From NCBI GenBank assembly GCA_900548125.1, contig URJN01000138.1:1-6070 (forward strand): DNA of 6,070 bases, given 5' to 3'. This DNA is from an uncultured Eubacteriales bacterium. Its GTDB lineage: Bacteria > Bacillota > Clostridia > Christensenellales > Aristaeellaceae. The notes below the pieces were generated by a model. That model did no database searches. It was not told where the DNA came from and worked only from the letters and a program-made list of their open reading frames with translations. Shown here piece after piece: positions 3,711 to 6,070 of this stretch; position 1 is the stretch's first letter, and each line of letters begins with the position of its first letter. The position numbers and the translations under genes were made by a program.

Positions 3711-5852
3711 TCAGCTGTTCTTCTTCTTATCGTTGATAATCAGAACGATGAGCAGCGTCAGCACAACGACGAACAGAAGCACGATGACAATCGGAACGAG
3801 AATGGATGTACCGCCGATTGTCGTTGCCAGAAGCGGCGTGGGAGTAGGTGTAGGCGTCGGAACGGCTGTCGGAGTCGGCGTGGGAGTGGGAGTCGGTGTG
3901 GGAGTGGGAGTCGGCGTCGGAACGGCTGTCGGAGTCGGCGTGGGAGTGGGAGTCGGCGTCGGAACAGCTGTCGGAGTCGGCGTGGGAGTAGGTGTCGGCG
4001 TCGGAACAGCTGTCGGAGTCGGCGTGGGAGTAGGTGTAGGCGTCGGAACAGCTGTCGGAGTCGGCGTGGGAGTAGGTGTCGGCGTCGGAACAGCTGTCGG
4101 GGTCGGAGTGGGAGTGGGAGTCGGCGTCGGAACGGCTGTCGGGGTCGGCGTGGGAGTGGGAGTCGGCGTCGGAACAGCTGTCGGAGTCGGCGTGGGAGTA
4201 GGTGTAGGCGTCGGAACAGCTGTCGGGGTCGGAGTGGGAGTGGGAGTCGGCGTCGGAACGGCTGTCGGAGTCGGTGTGGGAGTGGGAGTCGGCGTCGGAA
4301 CAGCTGTCGGAGTCGGGGTCGGAGTGGGAGTTGGGGTAGGTGTGGGAGTAGGAGTAGGAGTAGGAGTCGGCGTAGGCGTCGGAGTGGGCGTGGCGCGGAG
4401 CGTAATCAGCAGACCGTCGAGTTCCTTTTGCAGGAGCGCAACACTGCCGGGCTGGATGCTGAGCAGATAGCTGTCATCCAACGCCGCGACGGAAGCACCG
4501 GCGGCAGCACTGTTTTCCGGCGTGAAGCGGATGGCGTTTCTGCCGTCGGACAGCCCCTGAGCTTCGGCACTTTCACCGAACAGAGCTTCATAGGCATCCT
4601 TATCCTCGCCTGCCTGTGCGATGGATTGCGCAATGGATTGAAGTGCTGCTCCATCTGCGCGGGAGGACGGAGCGAGAGCGATGGCTTCCACGCCGTTTTC
4701 GCCGTAGAGCGCGAGAGCCTGCGCGGTCTGCGCTTCCTTCGCGGCGGCGGAGAGAAATTCCGGAGAAGGCGCGGGCGTCGGCGTTTCGCCGGAGGCGATG
4801 CGCTTAGCCAGCTCGCTGTAGGTCAGCGGAACGGGGGTGAACGTCGGCTGAGCATCCAGCGAGATGTCGCCGGATTCAACGGCATCCTGAAGCGTGGGTA
4901 CGCTGACCGCCTGACCGGACGCCGCACCGATGAGCAGGGAAAGCGCATCATCGGAGAGATTGCTGTTTGGCGCAATATAAAGCGTTGCGAGGTTTTGATC
5001 CGAGGTCAGAGAGGAGATAAAGCTGGCGGAGGTCGTGGCGTCCGTCTGAGAGGAGGAAAGAGCCTTGCGAATCAGCTCGATGATTTCATCGACGGTCAGA
5101 CCGCTGCCCGGCAGAAAGCGCGTGATGACAGAGCAGTCTGCCTGAAGCTCGGCGGAGAATATGACATCGCCGCTTTCCGAAGCGGTGGACGAGAACACCG
5201 GCAGAACCTCTGCCAGCGAACGCGAAATGCGATAGGTTTCGTTGCCCAGCGGGTCATAAAGCACGATATCGCCGTTTGAGTCGATGAGCATTTTTCCGGC
5301 AACGGCGGTATAGGTATAGACTGCCTTGACCTTGGCAAAGCCGTGAAGCTCACGGGAGTCGAGCACGATGGTGCGCGTCGCGCCGGAAATCGCCCTGCGC
5401 GGGAAAGGAATGCGGACGACCCACGCGCCGTTGCCGCGCGCACGGAGGATGCGCGCGTTGTTTGCATACAGATTGGTGTAGAGATAGAACGAACCGGGGT
5501 CTTCGCTGGTTGCCGCCGTCAGGGACAGACGCGCACAGGCTGCGCCGGGAACGAGCGCAGGCATGCCATAGAGCGTGTATTCGCTGTCGGCCGCCGCGCC
5601 GGTCTGTTCGCGGGAAGCACTCAGGTTAAAGACGTGCGTTTCCTCCATCGCCCGCAGCATTTCCTCCGGTGTCAGAGAGGACAGCTCGGTCACACTGGCA
5701 TCTGCCGATGCGTCGCCATACGGCTGGGATGCGCTCTTTTCAGTGCGCACATCGGTCAGCAGCCAGTAACAGGGCTGTGCGCTTTCTTTCGCAAAGGCGA
5801 AGGAAGGCAGAAGCAGCAGGAAAAGAAGCAGGAGACAGAACAGACGTTTCAC
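3711..5852 (-). CDS. Membrane-anchored surface protein with long Thr-Pro repeat stalk
   Basis: A 713-residue exported protein of unknown function. Residues 1-21 are a signal peptide (KR, then a Leu-rich core, cleavage likely after AFA at 19-21). Residues 22-487 form the outside portion, which I do not recognise: the first half looks beta-rich (FYLYTNLYANN, AWVVRIPFP, VYTYTAVAGKMLIDSNGDIVLYDPLGNETYR), and the stretch before the stalk is Ala/Gln/Ser-rich and probably helical. Residues 488-673 are a Thr-Pro array broken by 11 Ala-Val-Pro steps. A transmembrane helix follows (about 684-706), then the short cytoplasmic tail NDKKKNS. There is no LPXTG motif, so anchoring is by the helix. The stalk should be rigid and extended, able to lift the ectodomain through the wall, and could carry O-linked sugars (inference). 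GTG start with AAAGGAG nine nt upstream. Probably co-transcribed with the ATPase gene downstream. Confidence 0.88.
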   Translation of the reverse strand: MKRLFCLLLLFLLLLPSFAFAKESAQPCYWLLTDVRTEKSASQPYGDASADASVTELSSLTPEEMLRAMEETHVFNLSASREQTGAAADSEYTLYGMPALVPGAACARLSLTAATSEDPGSFYLYTNLYANNARILRARGNGAWVVRIPFPRRAISGATRTIVLDSRELHGFAKVKAVYTYTAVAGKMLIDSNGDIVLYDPLGNETYRISRSLAEVLPVFSSTASESGDVIFSAELQADCSVITRFLPGSGLTVDEIIELIRKALSSSQTDATTSASFISSLTSDQNLATLYIAPNSNLSDDALSLLIGAASGQAVSVPTLQDAVESGDISLDAQPTFTPVPLTYSELAKRIASGETPTPAPSPEFLSAAAKEAQTAQALALYGENGVEAIALAPSSRADGAALQSIAQSIAQAGEDKDAYEALFGESAEAQGLSDGRNAIRFTPENSAAAGASVAALDDSYLLSIQPGSVALLQKELDGLLITLRATPTPTPTPTPTPTPTPTPTPTPTPTPTPTAVPTPTPTPTPTPTAVPTPTPTPTPTPTAVPTPTPTPTPTPTAVPTPTPTPTPTPTAVPTPTPTPTPTPTAVPTPTPTPTPTPTAVPTPTPTPTPTPTAVPTPTPTPTPTPTAVPTPTPTPTPTPTAVPTPTPTPTPTPTPTPTPTAVPTPTPTPTPLLATTIGGTSILVPIVIVLLFVVVLTLLIVLIINDKKKNS
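3834..4391. repeat. Nested repeat: 6-bp Thr-Pro unit within a 42-bp unit, 11 copies of the marker
   Basis: The plus strand follows GGNGTN throughout (Thr-Pro on the minus strand). A marker hexamer pair GGAACR-GCTGTC (Ala-Val-Pro region) begins at 3859, 3919, 3961, 4003, 4045, 4087, 4129, 4171, 4213, 4255 and 4297. Spacing is exactly 42 bp, except the first step, which is 60 (three extra hexamers). The right end (about 4309-4391) is unbroken hexamers without the marker. All differences between units fall on third codon positions. The array encodes residues 488-673 of the surface protein. Confidence 0.97.
4315..4346 (+). other. Potential G-quadruplex motif in the template strand of the surface protein gene
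   Basis: Four G-runs at 4315-4318, 4326-4328, 4333-4336 and 4344-4346 are separated by loops of 7, 4 and 7 nt, satisfying the common G3+N1-7 pattern. A second, looser set occurs at 3882-3908 (loops 3, 9, 3). Both are on the plus strand, the template for this gene. They follow from the GGNGTN repeat, so the motif is visible but any folding or effect is inference. Confidence 0.5.
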
Positions 5853-5861
5853 GGGAATTCG

Positions 5862-5868
5862 CTCCTTT
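5862..5868 (-). promoter_or_regulatory. Ribosome binding site fixing a GTG start
   Basis: On the minus strand AAAGGAG is nine nt before GTG at 5850-5852. The GTG opens directly into a typical signal peptide (MKRLFCLLLLF), which supports this start. Confidence 0.8.
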
Positions 5869-5880
5869 CATTGCGCAGGG

Positions 5881-5909
5881 GATAGACGGCAAACCACGCA
5901 TTTTGTCAA
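5881..5909 (-). promoter_or_regulatory. Candidate promoter of the surface protein gene
   Basis: On the minus strand a consensus -35 box TTGACA (5904-5909) is followed at 17 bp by TCTATC (5881-5886), a poor -10 box with three of six matches. The start would be near 5874, almost at the ribosome site, leaving a very short leader. The perfect -35 box is the main support; the -10 box is doubtful. Confidence 0.45.
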
Positions 5910-5928
5910 CCCCAAACGGTTTTGCATC

Positions 5929-5954
5929 CGGCGGAGAAAAGGGAACAGCCGCCG
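5929..5954. other. Small GC-rich inverted repeat in the upstream region
   Basis: CGGCGG (5929-5934) and CCGCCG (5949-5954) can pair around a 14-nt loop. It lies upstream of the TTGACA box and inside the leader of any transcript from the distal promoter near 6026. It may be chance in GC-rich DNA. The rest of 5853-6070 shows no gene and no riboswitch I can recognise. Confidence 0.3.
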
Positions 5955-6025
5955 ATATACGCTCAGAATGCTTTATGCTGATTGCTTGCCTTTTAAACCT
6001 GCGTTTTGGCTAAATGTACACATTA

Positions 6026-6054
6026 TTTATAGCATGCCGCGCCGCCAAAAGCAA
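6026..6054 (-). promoter_or_regulatory. Distal candidate promoter with extended -10 box
   Basis: On the minus strand TGCTATAAA gives an extended -10 (TATAAA at 6026-6031 preceded by TGC), with TTGCTT (6049-6054) at a 17-bp spacing as a partial -35 box. Transcription would run left from about 6019 and give a leader of about 165 nt before the surface protein GTG. This may be the main promoter, since its -10 box is better than that at 5881. Confidence 0.45.
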
Positions 6055-6070
6055 GCCATAATAAAGAAAA

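Noticed and set aside
3834..4391. CRISPR or non-coding satellite
   Set aside because: The array keeps an open frame on the minus strand, differs only at third codon positions, and sits between a secreted ectodomain and a membrane helix, so it is coding.
3343..4470. Plus-strand open frame encoding a long Gly-Val repeat
   Set aside because: It is the reverse reading of the Thr-Pro array. GGNGTN lacks stop codons in every frame, so long open frames are expected. It has no signal peptide and no sensible domain outside the repeat.
3588..5279. Plus-strand open frame rich in Arg-Ser-Gly-Cys repeats
   Set aside because: Same cause: a third-frame reading across the repeat and the antisense of the surface protein gene. 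Its composition (Arg/Ser/Gly/Cys) is typical of a shadow frame, and the minus-strand gene has a clear signal peptide, ribosome site and membrane helix.
5853..6070. Riboswitch or tRNA in the upstream region
   Set aside because: No cloverleaf, T-loop or known riboswitch core could be found by eye; only a 6-bp hairpin with a 14-nt loop is visible.

Overview
The window looks like chromosomal DNA from a GC-rich member of the Firmicutes, most likely a gut-type Clostridia (Oscillospirales/Christensenellales-like). The evidence is strong AGGAGG-type ribosome binding sites, TTGACA-type promoters, mixed ATG/TTG/GTG starts, a B. subtilis-like short type I mannose-6-phosphate isomerase, a clostridial-type P-loop ATPase and a Thr-Pro-repeat surface protein. 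The lineage is inferred from gene style only; no rRNA or marker gene is present.

Layout. Positions 1-148 hold only inverted repeats. An AraC-family regulator (149-1162, minus) is divergent from manA (1318-2271, plus). The 155-bp gap between them carries two back-to-back promoters, each with a TTGACA -35 box and a 17-bp spacer. A perfect 9-bp inverted repeat (arms 1204-1212 and 1233-1241) brackets the regulator's -35 box and reaches to 8 bp from the manA -35 box. manA ends in a strong hairpin terminator (2281-2319) that is nearly symmetrical and can also serve the convergent genes. Between 2320 and 2566 lies a tandem, palindrome-rich intergenic repeat of about 97 bp, in two copies plus a third partial copy. 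The partial copy supplies the last codons and stop of the next gene.

The right half is on the minus strand. A membrane-anchored surface protein (3711-5852, GTG start) has a signal peptide, an unrecognised ectodomain of about 465 residues, a 186-residue Thr-Pro stalk, one transmembrane helix and a KKK tail. It is followed 95 nt later by a P-loop ATPase of the uncharacterised PRK06851 type (2557-3615, TTG start). No terminator is visible between them, so they may be co-transcribed.

How they fit. The regulator probably controls its own gene and manA, linking mannose/fructose-6-phosphate metabolism to an unknown signal; its N-terminus is unusually cysteine-rich. The surface protein and the ATPase may form a two-gene unit of unknown purpose. 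I do not see a defence system, CRISPR array, prophage or transposase. The most unusual features are the nested, synonymously diverged Thr-Pro array, the decayed second nucleotide-binding half of the ATPase, and the palindromic repeat that forms the end of that gene.
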